Notes: a model not told the origin generated them from the letters alone. Numbered from the stretch's first letter, positions 14,957 to 24,363 are shown. The stretch: DNA of 64,000 nt from Kitasatospora sp. MAP5-34 (GCF_029894335.1 NZ_JARXZC010000015.1:80881-144880); one strand, 5' to 3'. A program made the numbers and translations.

Positions 14957-17311
14957 TCAGGCGGCGTTCCCGCAGCTGTAGAGCTGCTGAGTACCGACGC
15001 CCCCACGGCCGTTGGCCGCAGGCACTACGGGCGTCGCGCCCGCATAGTCGGCGGGCGGCACGACGGTGCACGTCGACTGGACCCAGGACACGATCCCTGC
15101 GGTCGGCGTACCGGTCGAGCTGCCGCCACCGAAGCCGGCGGCACCTCCGCCACCACCACCGAAGCCACCACCGAAGCCGCCGAAGCCACGGCCTTCGCCG
15201 AGCAGGACGTAGTGCAGCTCGCCCGAGCTGACGAACTGCTGGAACTCGTGAAGGGTGGGTGAAGGAACCTGCCCGGTGAAGCCGCCCATCGGCAGCACCT
15301 CCGCGCCCGTGGCCAGGATGAACGGCGAGGCGCTGCTCCAGCTGGAGGTCGCGAAGAGGTAGCGGGCGCCGTTCTGACGCGCCTTCAGGTAGTCGAACAG
15401 CGCCTGCTGCGACGCACTGAGGTGCTGCGAACCGTCACCGGCACCACCCTGGCCGCCCTGGCCGCCCTTGGCCATACCGGCCCAGGCGCTCCGGGCACCC
15501 GCCGGGGCGGAGGCGGACCGACCGCCGCGTCCGCCGGCGGGGAGACCACCGGGGGCCCCGCCAGGGAAACCACCGGGGAAGCCGCCACCGCGCCCGGACC
15601 CGGCGGCGGGGCCGACCGTGCCCATCCCGGAGTTGCCGTACTGGGAGTCCAGCACCGACGCCGCCCACGCACCCGGCGCGACCAGCATCGCGGCCAGGCC
15701 CGCCAGCAGACCCGCCACTGCCAGCCGCCGACCCGCGAACCGTCCCTTGTGGGAGGCGGCCAGCAGCGCGAGCGCCAGCGCGCCCAGACCGATCGCGGCG
15801 GGTGCCAGCCACGGCAGGAAGGTCGGGAACCGCCAGGCGAGCGCCGAGCACCACGCGACGGTGCCCACGATCGCCACCGGCAGCGCCCACGCCCGGCGGC
15901 CACCGGCCCGGAAGGCCCGCCAGAGCGTCACGGTGCCGGCGCCGCTCAGTGCCGCGAGCGGCGCGGCGATCACGCCCATGTAGTAGCTGTGGCCGCCGAC
16001 GCTGCCCGCGCTGAAGACCAGGAAGAACACCACCAGCCACGTGCCCCACAGCACGTAACCGCCGCGCAGCGCGTCGGTACGGGGCTCGCGCCGCCGCCAG
16101 AGCAGGCCGAGCACCCCGCCGATCACGGCCAGCGGGTAGAGCCAGCCGGTCTGCGAGGCGAACTGCGAGGCGAACATCTTCGACCAGCCGCCGTCACCGC
16201 CCGCACCGCCGTACCCGCCACCGCCACCGCCACCGCCGCCACCCGTTCGGGTAGGAGCGGCGGCCTGCGGCGCCGAGCCGTTCAGCGCCGCTCCGGTCCG
16301 TACGTGGGTCTGGCCGTTGCCGAAGTTGCCGCCGTTGCCGCCCGTGCCGCCACCGGCCGGCCGGCCGGTGTGGCCGCCGCCGGGAGCGCCCCCGCCGCCC
16401 GGGCCGCCGCGCACCGCGCTCACGCTCCCGGTGTCGGAGGCGCTCAGCCCCACCGACGAGAAGCGGTTCAGGAAGTTGTAGCCCACCACCATGCTGTACG
16501 CGGAGTTGTCCGTCGTACCGTCCACGTACGGCCGGTCCGCCGCCGGGGTCAGCGTCACCAGCAGGATCCAGGACGCCGACACCGCGACGGTCACCAGGCC
16601 CGCCAGCGCGACGTGCCCGAAGCGGCGTCGCAACGTGGCCGGCGCCGAGACCAGGTAGACGGCCGCGAGCGCGGGCAGCACCGCCCAGGACTCCAGCATC
16701 TTGGTCTGGAAGGCCAGCCCGACCCAGACGCCCGCGAGCAGCAGCGAACGCGGCCGCGCTGTACGGGCGGCCCGCTGCGCGGCGTCCGCCGCCAGCAGCA
16801 GCAGCAGGGTGAAGGCCGGGTCCTCGACCGCCGTACGGAACAGCCCGGCGGCCACCGGGGTCAGCGTGAACGCCAGCGCCGCGAGCAGCCCGGCGTTGGC
16901 GCCCGCCCAGCGGCGCACCACCCGGTACATCACCAGGACGGCGAACACGCCCTCGATCGCCTGGGGCAGCGTCAGCGCCCACGGGTGAAAGCCGAAGATC
17001 CTGGCGGACAGCGCCTGCGGCCAGAGGAATCCGGGCAGCTTGTCGAGCGTGATGGTGTTCGCGGGGTCGTACGAACCGTAGACGAACGCCTTCCAGCTCT
17101 CGGTCATGCTCCGTACCGAGTCGGCATAGAACGAGTGGTACTGGCTCTGATCGATGTTCCAGAAGTACAGCACCGCCGCCAGCGCGGCGATGCCCAGAAG
17201 CACAGGTCGGGCGTGCTGCGGCTGGTCGGCCGGGGATCTCCACGGCGGCCGCCGGGAGTTCGGTGGATCGGTCGTGAACGCCGGAGACGCGGGGATGACA
17301 GTCGTAGTCAT
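14957..17311 (-). CDS. ArnT/PMT-type (GT39) membrane glycosyltransferase with glycine-rich loops
   Basis: A 784-residue polytopic protein of the dolichyl-phosphate-mannose-dependent type, which transfers a sugar from a polyprenyl carrier to an exported acceptor. The first extracytoplasmic loop after transmembrane helix 1 reads YFWNIDQSQYHSFYADSVRSM, interrupted here as YFWNIDQSQ and HSFYADSV, with the acidic residue expected for catalysis; DKLPGFLWPQALSARIFG follows. Two long glycine-rich tracts (about 300-375, including a run of ten glycines, and about 590-640) and a third near the C-terminus (FGGFGGGFGGGGGG) punctuate extracytoplasmic loops. I used the ATG at 17311; a GTG at 17320 is also possible. 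Acceptor is unknown. Confidence 0.82.
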   Translation of the reverse strand: MTTTVIPASPAFTTDPPNSRRPPWRSPADQPQHARPVLLGIAALAAVLYFWNIDQSQYHSFYADSVRSMTESWKAFVYGSYDPANTITLDKLPGFLWPQALSARIFGFHPWALTLPQAIEGVFAVLVMYRVVRRWAGANAGLLAALAFTLTPVAAGLFRTAVEDPAFTLLLLLAADAAQRAARTARPRSLLLAGVWVGLAFQTKMLESWAVLPALAAVYLVSAPATLRRRFGHVALAGLVTVAVSASWILLVTLTPAADRPYVDGTTDNSAYSMVVGYNFLNRFSSVGLSASDTGSVSAVRGGPGGGGAPGGGHTGRPAGGGTGGNGGNFGNGQTHVRTGAALNGSAPQAAAPTRTGGGGGGGGGGYGGAGGDGGWSKMFASQFASQTGWLYPLAVIGGVLGLLWRRREPRTDALRGGYVLWGTWLVVFFLVFSAGSVGGHSYYMGVIAAPLAALSGAGTVTLWRAFRAGGRRAWALPVAIVGTVAWCSALAWRFPTFLPWLAPAAIGLGALALALLAASHKGRFAGRRLAVAGLLAGLAAMLVAPGAWAASVLDSQYGNSGMGTVGPAAGSGRGGGFPGGFPGGAPGGLPAGGRGGRSASAPAGARSAWAGMAKGGQGGQGGAGDGSQHLSASQQALFDYLKARQNGARYLFATSSWSSASPFILATGAEVLPMGGFTGQVPSPTLHEFQQFVSSGELHYVLLGEGRGFGGFGGGFGGGGGGAAGFGGGSSTGTPTAGIVSWVQSTCTVVPPADYAGATPVVPAANGRGGVGTQQLYSCGNAA

Positions 17312-17540
17312 GGCTGTCACTCTCTGGCGCTCCCATGAGAATCCGATCTGAAACGACGCCTGCTGGGAAATCTCATACCGAAATTGTGCAGATTCTTTGC
17401 CGGAACGTCAGATCGTGGATGCCCGGCGGACGAGTGCGGTGGCCGGGTAACTCTGCGGCGCGGCGGGGCCGTGATCGGTTAGAGTCCGTCGTCCACCGAA
17501 CACACATCCGAGGTGGGCCCAGCGGGGAGGAATCACACGC

Positions 17541-18842
17541 ATGTCGTCGGTCGATGACGCGAGCGAGCACGAGGAAGCGGCCACGCCGACGGTCAGCCCG
17601 GACAAGGCACCCACCCCGGACGCCGGGACACCCGAGCCGGTGGATGCGATACCCGAACCGCCGAAGGACCCCTGGGCGCCGCCCACGTCCGACGCCACGC
17701 CGGGGCCGGCTCCGGCCCCGGCCCCCGGTCCGATGCCGTACCAGCAGCCGTACCAAGAGAGCCCGTACCCGGGCGGCCCCTACCCCGGTGGCCCGTATCC
17801 CGGACCGTACGGCTGGCAGCCGCCCTTCGCCCCCAAGCAGGGCTACAACGGCTTCGCCATCGCGTCCGCCGTGCTGGGCATCGGCGGCTTCATCTGCTGC
17901 GCCTGGTTGGCGGCCGTCCCGTTCGGCATCGCCGCGCTGCGGCAGATCCGGCGCACCAAGGAGAAGGGTCGGGGCCTGGCCATCACCGGTCTGGTGATGT
18001 CCGGCGTCTGGCTGGTCCTCACCGTCGTCTTCCTCAGCCTCGGGATCAGTGCCGGGGCCTACCGGGATGCACCGGCCCGGGACGTGGGATTCGGGGCTCT
18101 CAACCCGGTCGCCTGGTACGAGTTGGCCCCCGGCGACTGCTTCAACGAGTTCGGCACCAGCACGAGCAAGGTGAGCCCGACCACCTGCGACGGCCCGCAC
18201 GACGGTGAGACCATCGGAACGGCCGTGCTGTCCGACACGACGTACCCCGGCGAAGCGGCCCTCAGGCGCGAGAGCCGCGAAGGCTGCGACAAGATGCTCA
18301 ACACGTACGCCATGGACACCTGGTCAATGCCGTCCTCGGTCATCGTCAACTACTACTACCCGACGGAGACTTCCTGGTACACGACCCAGCAGAGCGCCAC
18401 CTGCTTCCTGGCCTCGGCAAAGCACGAGAGGTTGACCGGCTCCCTGCGCAGCGACCGGACGACCCTGACCACCGACCAGTTCGCCTACCTCGCCGCCGTG
18501 GACGCGGACACCACCAACTCCCCCGACGCCGACCCGGCGGAGGACCCCACGGCCAACCGGCTCTGGGCGGGCCAGGAGGCGGACACCGTGACGAAGGAGA
18601 TCGCGGCCCTCGAAGGCCACAACTGGAACTCCCAGACCGCCCAGCCGGTCGCCGCGTTCGTTGCGGAGCTGAAGAAGATACTGCCCCACCTGCGAGCCGC
18701 CGAGCAGTCCACCGACACCGACACCCTGTCAAACGAACTGCAGCAGGCCGAAGAGGACCTCACCCCCCAGGCCAAGGCCGTCCGAGCCGCCCTCGGCCTT
18801 GCCACCAGCCGGGCCGGCGCCCCGGCGGCCCAGTCGGTCTAA
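17541..18842 (+). CDS. DUF4190 membrane protein with septum-formation-type extracellular domain
   Basis: A 433-residue protein. The first 100 residues are disordered, rich in Pro, Gly and Tyr, with a short tandem repeat (YPGGPYPGGPYPG). Two transmembrane helices follow (about 110-135 and 150-175) separated by RQIRRTKEKGRG, the DUF4190 arrangement. The outer part starts with the LAPGDCFNEF motif typical of the septum-formation (Septum_form) domain and has several cysteines; the C-terminus is helical and acidic. Start ATG has a GGGGAGGAAT ribosome-binding site. A role in septum or envelope assembly is only suggested by the family name. Confidence 0.75.
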   Translation: MSSVDDASEHEEAATPTVSPDKAPTPDAGTPEPVDAIPEPPKDPWAPPTSDATPGPAPAPAPGPMPYQQPYQESPYPGGPYPGGPYPGPYGWQPPFAPKQGYNGFAIASAVLGIGGFICCAWLAAVPFGIAALRQIRRTKEKGRGLAITGLVMSGVWLVLTVVFLSLGISAGAYRDAPARDVGFGALNPVAWYELAPGDCFNEFGTSTSKVSPTTCDGPHDGETIGTAVLSDTTYPGEAALRRESREGCDKMLNTYAMDTWSMPSSVIVNYYYPTETSWYTTQQSATCFLASAKHERLTGSLRSDRTTLTTDQFAYLAAVDADTTNSPDADPAEDPTANRLWAGQEADTVTKEIAALEGHNWNSQTAQPVAAFVAELKKILPHLRAAEQSTDTDTLSNELQQAEEDLTPQAKAVRAALGLATSRAGAPAAQSV

Positions 18843-18923
18843 AGCTCCAGGGCGCCTCCAACCGACAGGAGGCACCCGCATATCCTCACTCCTGACCGTA
18901 TGTAAGTTCGGGAAGGGGTCGGC

Positions 18924-20270
18924 ATGCTGGACGAACTGGGCGGGCTGGGCGCCCACTGTGCCGAGGTGCTGGAGACGCACGGCTGTGCGTCGGCCTCGGT
19001 CGCGGTTGTCGAGCGGGGCGAGGTGGTTCTCGCCGAGGCGTACGGGCTGGCCGACGTGGAGAGCGACCGTCGGGCCACCACCGGCACCGCCTACCTGCTG
19101 GCCTCCGCCACCAAGTCGATCACCGCCACGGCGGTCTGCCTCGCGGCCGACGAGGGCCTGCTGGACCTGGACGGGACCGTGCCGGGCGACTACGCGTGGT
19201 CGGCGCCGACGATACGTCAACTGCTGCAGCACCGGGGCGGGTTCAGCGCGCACCTCGACTTCCACTACGGCGACGGCGAGCTGCCCGTCGACGCGGACCG
19301 CTACGCCAGGCTCTACCGGCAGCCGGGTACCGGGTTCGAGTACGCCAACCTCGGGTACCGGATCGTGAGCCGGATGCTGGAGACGGCCTCCGGCCAGGAT
19401 CTCGGCACGTTCGTACGGCAGCGGGTGTTCGAGCCGCTCGGGCTGGCCGGCTGCCACCTCGGCGCCACCCACCCCGGCCCGGCGCCGACGGCCTCGCGGT
19501 ACACGACCGACGGCCGTGCGTACCCGGTCTGCGACACCAGTCTCCCCGGGGCAGCCCTGGGTTGGGCGACCGCCACCGAGTTGGCGCTCTTCGCGCACTC
19601 GCACACCCGCCTGCTGAAGCCGGACACGGCCACCGCGATGCACACCGCCCTGCCGATCAGCGCCCACCTCGGCTACGGGCTCGGCTGGTGCGTCTCACGC
19701 GGCGACGGCGACGGCCCGGCGATCCACAGTCACGGCGGCGGCATGGGCGGGGTGGCCGCGATGATGATCACCGTACCCGAACGGGAACTCTCGGTGGCGG
19801 TGTTGTGCAACAGCACCAACAAGGCCGCCCGCGACTCGATCGTCGAGTACGTGATGACCAGGCTGGTCCCAGAGTTCACTCTCGACCAGGTGATCGTGGC
19901 GGGGACCGATCCGGTGCGCCCGCTCGAGCTGACGGAGGGCGACTGGGCGGGCTCGATCGACACGTACGAAGGCCAAGTCCCGCTGACAGTACGTATCCTG
20001 ACTGGCCGTCAGGTCGAGGTCGGGCTGGGTGCGGACGGGGGCGCCACCGTTACCGCCCCGGCCGCCGCTTCGCGCAGGTGGGACCTTCAGGCCGTGTTGC
20101 CGCTGCAACTGCCCACCGCCGACGCCCGGATCAACAGCCCGAGCCTCCTCCTGTCGCTCCGCCTCGAGCAGGACCGACTCGCCGGGGTGGCCTGGGCCTT
20201 CAAGGACGGCGACACCGAAGGCCTGCTGGGAAACTTCCTCAGCCACCCGTGCGAACTGGAGCCGCGCTGA
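18924..20270 (+). CDS. serine hydrolase, class C beta-lactamase family
   Basis: A 448-residue penicillin-binding-protein/class C beta-lactamase fold enzyme. The catalytic S-x-x-K is SATK at residues 61-64, the YxN motif is YAN in FEYANLGYR, and the third motif region is HSHGGGMGG, typical of esterase-like members rather than true beta-lactamases. No signal peptide is visible, so it is probably cytoplasmic. A C-terminal beta-domain (about 335-440) follows the hydrolase core. A GGAAGGGG box precedes the ATG. Substrate unknown; members hydrolyse esters, amides or D-amino-acid peptides. Confidence 0.85.
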   Translation: MLDELGGLGAHCAEVLETHGCASASVAVVERGEVVLAEAYGLADVESDRRATTGTAYLLASATKSITATAVCLAADEGLLDLDGTVPGDYAWSAPTIRQLLQHRGGFSAHLDFHYGDGELPVDADRYARLYRQPGTGFEYANLGYRIVSRMLETASGQDLGTFVRQRVFEPLGLAGCHLGATHPGPAPTASRYTTDGRAYPVCDTSLPGAALGWATATELALFAHSHTRLLKPDTATAMHTALPISAHLGYGLGWCVSRGDGDGPAIHSHGGGMGGVAAMMITVPERELSVAVLCNSTNKAARDSIVEYVMTRLVPEFTLDQVIVAGTDPVRPLELTEGDWAGSIDTYEGQVPLTVRILTGRQVEVGLGADGGATVTAPAAASRRWDLQAVLPLQLPTADARINSPSLLLSLRLEQDRLAGVAWAFKDGDTEGLLGNFLSHPCELEPR

Positions 20271-20366
20271 CGGCCGAATCGCCAACTGCGTACCGCCGGA
20301 CATGCCCTGCACTCCAACCGACCCGATCGACCCGCCCCACCGCCGGACCCGGGGCCGACCTTCCCA

Positions 20367-20828
20367 TCAGTAGGGCGCGGTACAGGTCGTCACCCGCAGG
20401 GAGAAGTCCAGCGCGGGGCCGCCCGTGGCGCAGACGACGGCCCGCTGGGTGGTGACGACCCTGGGAGTCGTCACGCTGATCGAGCCCGGGCCCACGCTGG
20501 TCGCGGAGGCGACTGTCTCCCAGGGGCCGCCCCAGACACCCTGGAGCTCGACCTCGACGCGAGCGAAGGTCAACTGGTCCTGGTCGGCCGAGATCTGGGC
20601 ACGGCCGACGATCCCCTCACCGTCACGGTCCTGCCAGACGCACGGACGACCGGCCACCGCCATACAGGCGGGCGGCGACACCGCCGCCGGCGCGGCCAGT
20701 ACAGGGGCAGCCAGGGCACGGGTGGCCAGGGCAGGGGCGGCCGGGGCCGGCGCAGCCACGGCAGGTGCGGCCGTCGAGACTGCGATTCCCGCTGCAGCGA
20801 GTACGACAGCTGCGATCCGAGCGCGCAT
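20367..20828 (-). CDS. small secreted protein of unknown function
   Basis: 153 residues: a Sec signal peptide (MRARIAAVVLAAAGIAVSTA, AAPAVA cleavage region), a stretch of imperfect Ala-Pro repeats (APALATRALAAPVLAAPA), and a beta-rich domain containing four cysteines (ACMAVAGRPCVW and two near the end). A GGGAGA box sets the ATG at 20828; the open frame extends upstream but loses coding character. I do not recognise the domain. Confidence 0.6.
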   Translation of the reverse strand: MRARIAAVVLAAAGIAVSTAAPAVAAPAPAAPALATRALAAPVLAAPAAVSPPACMAVAGRPCVWQDRDGEGIVGRAQISADQDQLTFARVEVELQGVWGGPWETVASATSVGPGSISVTTPRVVTTQRAVVCATGGPALDFSLRVTTCTAPY

Positions 20829-20988
20829 TTCATCATCTCCCTTGAAAACGAAGGCTTTTGGCCCGATGGGGAGAGTCTCGCACATCGTATTCGAATCATC
20901 ACTGTGCGCTGCGTCACACCATGAGTGACAATATGGACACTGAAGGTGACTGTCGCTCGAATGGCTCCGCACCGCATGGGTTGGGCCG

Positions 20989-21039
20989 CGAGTGGGACGT
21001 GCCCGCCGGAATGCTCTCCCGGCGGGCACGTCCCACTCG
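20989..21039 (-). terminator. terminator after FAD monooxygenase gene
   Basis: Perfect 21-base arms (outer sequence CGAGTGGGACGTGCCCGCC) around a 9-base loop, 14 bases beyond the stop codon of the minus-strand gene at 21053. Confidence 0.8.
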
Positions 21040-21052
21040 CCAACGGACGCGG

Positions 21053-22345
21053 TCAGCGGGGCTTCGGCTCCGCCACCAGCGCGTGACCGCCGAAACCGGC
21101 GGCGCCGCCCACCTGTTGCTCCCACCACGATTCCAGCTGCCGGCTGTCCATCGACGCCCAGTCCGGGGTCTGCTCGACCTGGGCCCGCCCGAGATTGCGG
21201 CCGAGCGTGACCAGGGCCTGCCCGACCTGCCCGCGATCACGCTCGTACGCGGCGAGCAGCTCCCGCCACGAACCCGCCTCCCGCCAGGCCGATTCGAAGG
21301 CGAACGCGTCCTGCAGCGCCTTGGCCGCACCGCTGGTGTTGTGCGGACGGACGACCGTGGCCGCATCGCCGGCGAGCAGCAGCCGGCCGGCGGTGCGGTT
21401 CGGGGTTCCGAGGTCGTAGATGGGCTGCACGAAGGTGTGTTCCGGTGAGGTCAGCGCGATCACGTCGGCCCAGTAGGGCGGGAAGTGACGCTCCGTCAGA
21501 AGACCGAGGTAGCTGAGTAGTTCATCGGCCAAAGCACCCGGCGGGATGCTGGTCGGGTCGTCGAGCCGCAGCCCGGTGGCGGGGGGCTCGGCGTAGAGCA
21601 CCCAGTTCACCATCGCACTGCCGGGCTCGACGCCGGGGATCCGGTAGATCACGCAACTCCCGCCGGGGAAGCAGACGGTGGCGACATGAGCCGAGGGGTA
21701 GTGCGACTCGACCGGACCGGCGCCCGGGCGCAGCACCGCCAGCCGCTCGGCGGGAAAGCTGCCGCGCCAGCAGACGTACCCGGCGTACTGAGGCCGCGCT
21801 CCGGGGCAGACCGCCTCGCGTACCACCGAGCGGTAGCCGTCGGCACCGACGACCAGGTCGAAGTCCTCCTCCACGCCGGACTCCAGCCGCACCCGGGCCC
21901 GGGAGTCCGCCGAGCCGTCAGCTACGCCACCTACCAGGCCGCCTGCCGGGCTGTCCGCCGGGCCGACGCCCGCCACCGCGTGGCCGAGCCGGTAGCTGAC
22001 CGTGGCGGGAGTCAGCTCGCGCAGCCCGCGCCAGAGCAGCCCCCAGTGGTACGAGCGGAACGGGAAGGGCTGATCCCACATCAGCCGCCCGCGATCGGAG
22101 CCGTCCTGCACCAGCCAGTGCCGCCGCGTCAGCCGGTGCCAGGCGATGCCCTCGTCCAGATAACCGGCCGCCGCCAACTCCTCGTACCGGTCGTCGTGGA
22201 CGCACAGCCCCACCCCACGGTCCGCCAGCCGTCCCGGCGTCCGCTCGAACACCACGACCTCGTCCGCCCCCGACCGCGCCGCAGCCGACGCGAACGCACA
22301 GCCCGCGATGCTGCCGCCGACGACGGCAACCCTTCCCCCACGCAT
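21053..22345 (-). CDS. FAD-dependent aromatic-type monooxygenase
   Basis: About 430 residues with the class A flavoprotein hydroxylase layout: N-terminal dinucleotide-binding VAVVGGSIAGCAFA, the mid-protein DG motif DLVVGADGYRSVVR, and the flavin-binding LLLAGDAATVVRPHNTSGA near residue 310. The long Rossmann opening and PHNTSGAAKALQDA resemble the 2,6-dihydroxypyridine-3-monooxygenase/HpxO side of the family. ATG at 22345 is chosen because GGAG lies eight bases upstream and the Rossmann strand begins directly after. It follows gltD on the same strand with 91 bases between, so co-transcription is possible. Substrate unknown. Confidence 0.8.
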   Translation of the reverse strand: MRGGRVAVVGGSIAGCAFASAAARSGADEVVVFERTPGRLADRGVGLCVHDDRYEELAAAGYLDEGIAWHRLTRRHWLVQDGSDRGRLMWDQPFPFRSYHWGLLWRGLRELTPATVSYRLGHAVAGVGPADSPAGGLVGGVADGSADSRARVRLESGVEEDFDLVVGADGYRSVVREAVCPGARPQYAGYVCWRGSFPAERLAVLRPGAGPVESHYPSAHVATVCFPGGSCVIYRIPGVEPGSAMVNWVLYAEPPATGLRLDDPTSIPPGALADELLSYLGLLTERHFPPYWADVIALTSPEHTFVQPIYDLGTPNRTAGRLLLAGDAATVVRPHNTSGAAKALQDAFAFESAWREAGSWRELLAAYERDRGQVGQALVTLGRNLGRAQVEQTPDWASMDSRQLESWWEQQVGGAAGFGGHALVAEPKPR

Positions 22346-22436
22346 GGCCACTCCCGTTCTCAGCTCCACCGACGCTCCTGACCTTACGGCGCCCACCCGG
22401 GATCCGGCCGTCCTTCCGAAGATCCGGAAGCCGGGA

Positions 22437-23936
22437 TCAGACGGTCAGCGGCCGGTCCGTCGGAGCGATCGGAGCCGGGAGGGCGGTGGAGCCGGTGAGG
22501 TAGCGGTCCACGGCCGCAGCCACCGACCGGCCCTCCGCGATGGCCCAGACGATCAGCGACTGCCCCCGCCCGGCGTCGCCGGCCACGAAGACGCCGTCGG
22601 TGGTGGTGGCGAAGTCCCCGCCACGGGTGAGGTTTCCGGCCGGGTCGAAGGCCAGGCCCAGCGGGCCGGTCAGGCCGCTGGGCTGCTCCGGTCCGGTGAA
22701 CCCCAGGGCCAGCAGGACCAGTTCGGCGCGGAGGGTGCGTTCGGTCCCGGGGCGGGGGTGGCGTTCGGTGGGCTCGACCTCGGTGAGGTGCAGGCCGGTG
22801 ACCTTGCCCTGCCCGTCGCCCTCGAAGCGCAGCGTGGCGGCGGAGAACAGCCGGGGGTCGGCCCCGGGTTCCTCCGTGGAGGCACTCGGACAGCCGAGCG
22901 CGCGGGCTTCCTCGTGCGCGGCGGTGATCCGGTAGAGCTTGGGGTGGACGGGCCACGGCTCCCCGGCCGTACGGGTGTCGCCCGGCCGTGGGTTGATGTC
23001 GAGCTGGGTCACCCCCGCCGCGTGCTGGCGCAGCGCCGTACCCAGGCAGTCGGCGGCGGTGTCACCGCCGCCGATGATGACGACGTGCTTGCCCCGGGCG
23101 GAGACCGGCGGCTCGGCGAAATCGCCCTCCAGCACCCGGTTGGCCAGCGGCAGGTAGTCCATCGCCTGGTGGATGCCGTGCAGCTCCCGGCCCGGCACCG
23201 GCAGCTCGCGCCTCGCCGTGGCGCCCACGGCCAGCACCACCGCGTCGTAGCGCGCGCGGAGTTCACCGGCGGGCAGGTCGGTGCCGACCTCGACCCCCGT
23301 GCGGAACCGGGTGCCCTCGGCCCGCAACTGGTCGATTCTGCGGTCGAGATGGCGCTTCTCCAGCCGGAAGCCGGGAATTCCGTAGCGCAGCAGCCCACCC
23401 GGGCGGTCGGCCCGCTCGAACACCGTGGTCGCGTGCCCGGCCCGGGTCAGTTGCTGGGCCGCCGCCAACCCCGCCGGTCCCGAGCCGACGACGGCGACGC
23501 TCCGACCGGAGAGGCGGTCCGGCGGGTGCGGCGCCTCCAGGCCGAGCTGCCAGGCCTGGTCGGCGACGGTGACCTCGATGTTCTTGATGGTCACGGCATC
23601 GCTGTTGATGGCGAGCACGCAGGCGCTCTCGCACGGCGCCGGGCAGAGCCGCCCGGTGAACTCGGGGAAGTTGTCGGTCGCGAGCAGGTGCGCGCCGGCG
23701 CTCACCCAGTCCTCGCGGGTCACCAGGAAGTTCCACTCCGGGATGAGGTTCCCCAGCGGGCACGCGTTGTGGCAGAACGGGATGCCGCAGTCCATACAGC
23801 GCCCCGCCTGACCGCTGACGATCGGCAGCAACCCCCGGCGGGCGTGGACCTCGCTCCAGTCCCGCACCCGTTCCTCGGGGGTCCTGCGCTCGCCGAGCTT
23901 CCGGGGAGTGGTGAGAAAGCCCATCGGACCGGCCAT
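22437..23936 (-). CDS. gltD: glutamate synthase small subunit (NADPH-type GltD)
   Basis: 499 residues. The N-terminal [4Fe-4S] domain shows CMDCGIPFCHNACPLGN (about 47-63) and LCPAPCESACV (about 96-106). Two nucleotide-binding folds follow: VAVVGSGPAGLAAA for FAD (about 148) and VIIGGGDTAADCLGT for NAD(P)H (about 285), with GDAGRGQSLIVWAIAEGR near the end. The protein feeds electrons from NADPH to the large subunit GltB, which makes glutamate from 2-oxoglutarate and glutamine. No gltB lies on either side, unlike the usual gltBD operon, so this may be a second copy or serve another partner. A GGAGG box precedes the ATG. Confidence 0.93.
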   Translation of the reverse strand: MAGPMGFLTTPRKLGERRTPEERVRDWSEVHARRGLLPIVSGQAGRCMDCGIPFCHNACPLGNLIPEWNFLVTREDWVSAGAHLLATDNFPEFTGRLCPAPCESACVLAINSDAVTIKNIEVTVADQAWQLGLEAPHPPDRLSGRSVAVVGSGPAGLAAAQQLTRAGHATTVFERADRPGGLLRYGIPGFRLEKRHLDRRIDQLRAEGTRFRTGVEVGTDLPAGELRARYDAVVLAVGATARRELPVPGRELHGIHQAMDYLPLANRVLEGDFAEPPVSARGKHVVIIGGGDTAADCLGTALRQHAAGVTQLDINPRPGDTRTAGEPWPVHPKLYRITAAHEEARALGCPSASTEEPGADPRLFSAATLRFEGDGQGKVTGLHLTEVEPTERHPRPGTERTLRAELVLLALGFTGPEQPSGLTGPLGLAFDPAGNLTRGGDFATTTDGVFVAGDAGRGQSLIVWAIAEGRSVAAAVDRYLTGSTALPAPIAPTDRPLTV

Positions 23937-23995
23937 CGGCCGCCTCCGTCAGTCGCACGGGAGATCCCGGCTCCACGCGGAGCGTGGTTTTTGCT

Positions 23996-24024
23996 ACCCT
24001 ACGTCCCTTTTGTTCGATTATCGA
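23996..24024 (-). promoter_or_regulatory. candidate gltD promoter
   Basis: On the minus strand, TCGATA and TAGGGT are separated by 17 bases in an AT-rich stretch 60-90 bases before the gltD start. They match the -35 and -10 boxes of housekeeping promoters only moderately. Confidence 0.4.
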
Positions 24025-24101
24025 TACCGGCCGACCCCCGTCAACAGCGGCCGTGATCGACATCGCCGTGATCAATACCGGTCGACCGCCGGCAACACCG
24101 G
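24024..24101. repeat. imperfect 27-bp direct repeat upstream of gltD
   Basis: Two copies, 24024-24050 and 24075-24101, both begin ATACCGG and share CGACC, CCG and CAACA blocks, with five mismatches over 27 bases and starts 51 bp apart. They flank the likely gltD promoter on its upstream side and could be a paired regulator-binding site. Confidence 0.5.
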
Positions 24102-24150
24102 CCGGCCGCGCACAGCCCAGCCACAACTGGTCCGCCCGAGCCGTGGGTGC

Positions 24151-24363
24151 TCAGCCCTGTCGCTCGGGGGCGGAGAAGTTCGGGCCCCCCACGGCCTGGG
24201 TCAGCCGGCCACGGCCCTGGACGGGCAGCTCGGCGTCGGACACCGGCGGCTGCTGGAAGATCGCCTGGTCGGCGGACGGGAGCCGGTGGCCCTCGGTCTG
24301 CACGGGCTGGTCGACCGGAGGTTCGGAGAAGTGCAGCCCGAAGGGGCGGCGGTCAGAGCTCAT
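24151..24363 (-). CDS. 70-residue orphan peptide, RiPP-precursor-like
   Basis: Begins MSSDRRPFGLHFSE and is 70 residues long, acidic in the middle, Gln-rich, with a conserved-looking tail GGPNFSAPERQG. Third codon positions are nearly all G or C, so it is very likely translated although no strong ribosome-binding site lies close to the ATG. The opening RPFGLHF resembles the leader of precursors modified by ATP-grasp enzymes (RPWGLR/RPFGL), but no ATP-grasp ligase or methyltransferase is encoded nearby. Function therefore unknown; it may be a small regulatory or structural protein. Confidence 0.55.
   Translation of the reverse strand: MSSDRRPFGLHFSEPPVDQPVQTEGHRLPSADQAIFQQPPVSDAELPVQGRGRLTQAVGGPNFSAPERQG

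Noticed and set aside
15422..17338. Plus-strand open frame opposite the GT39-type gene
   Set aside because: Arg/Gln/Glu-rich shadow; the minus strand has helices and family motifs.
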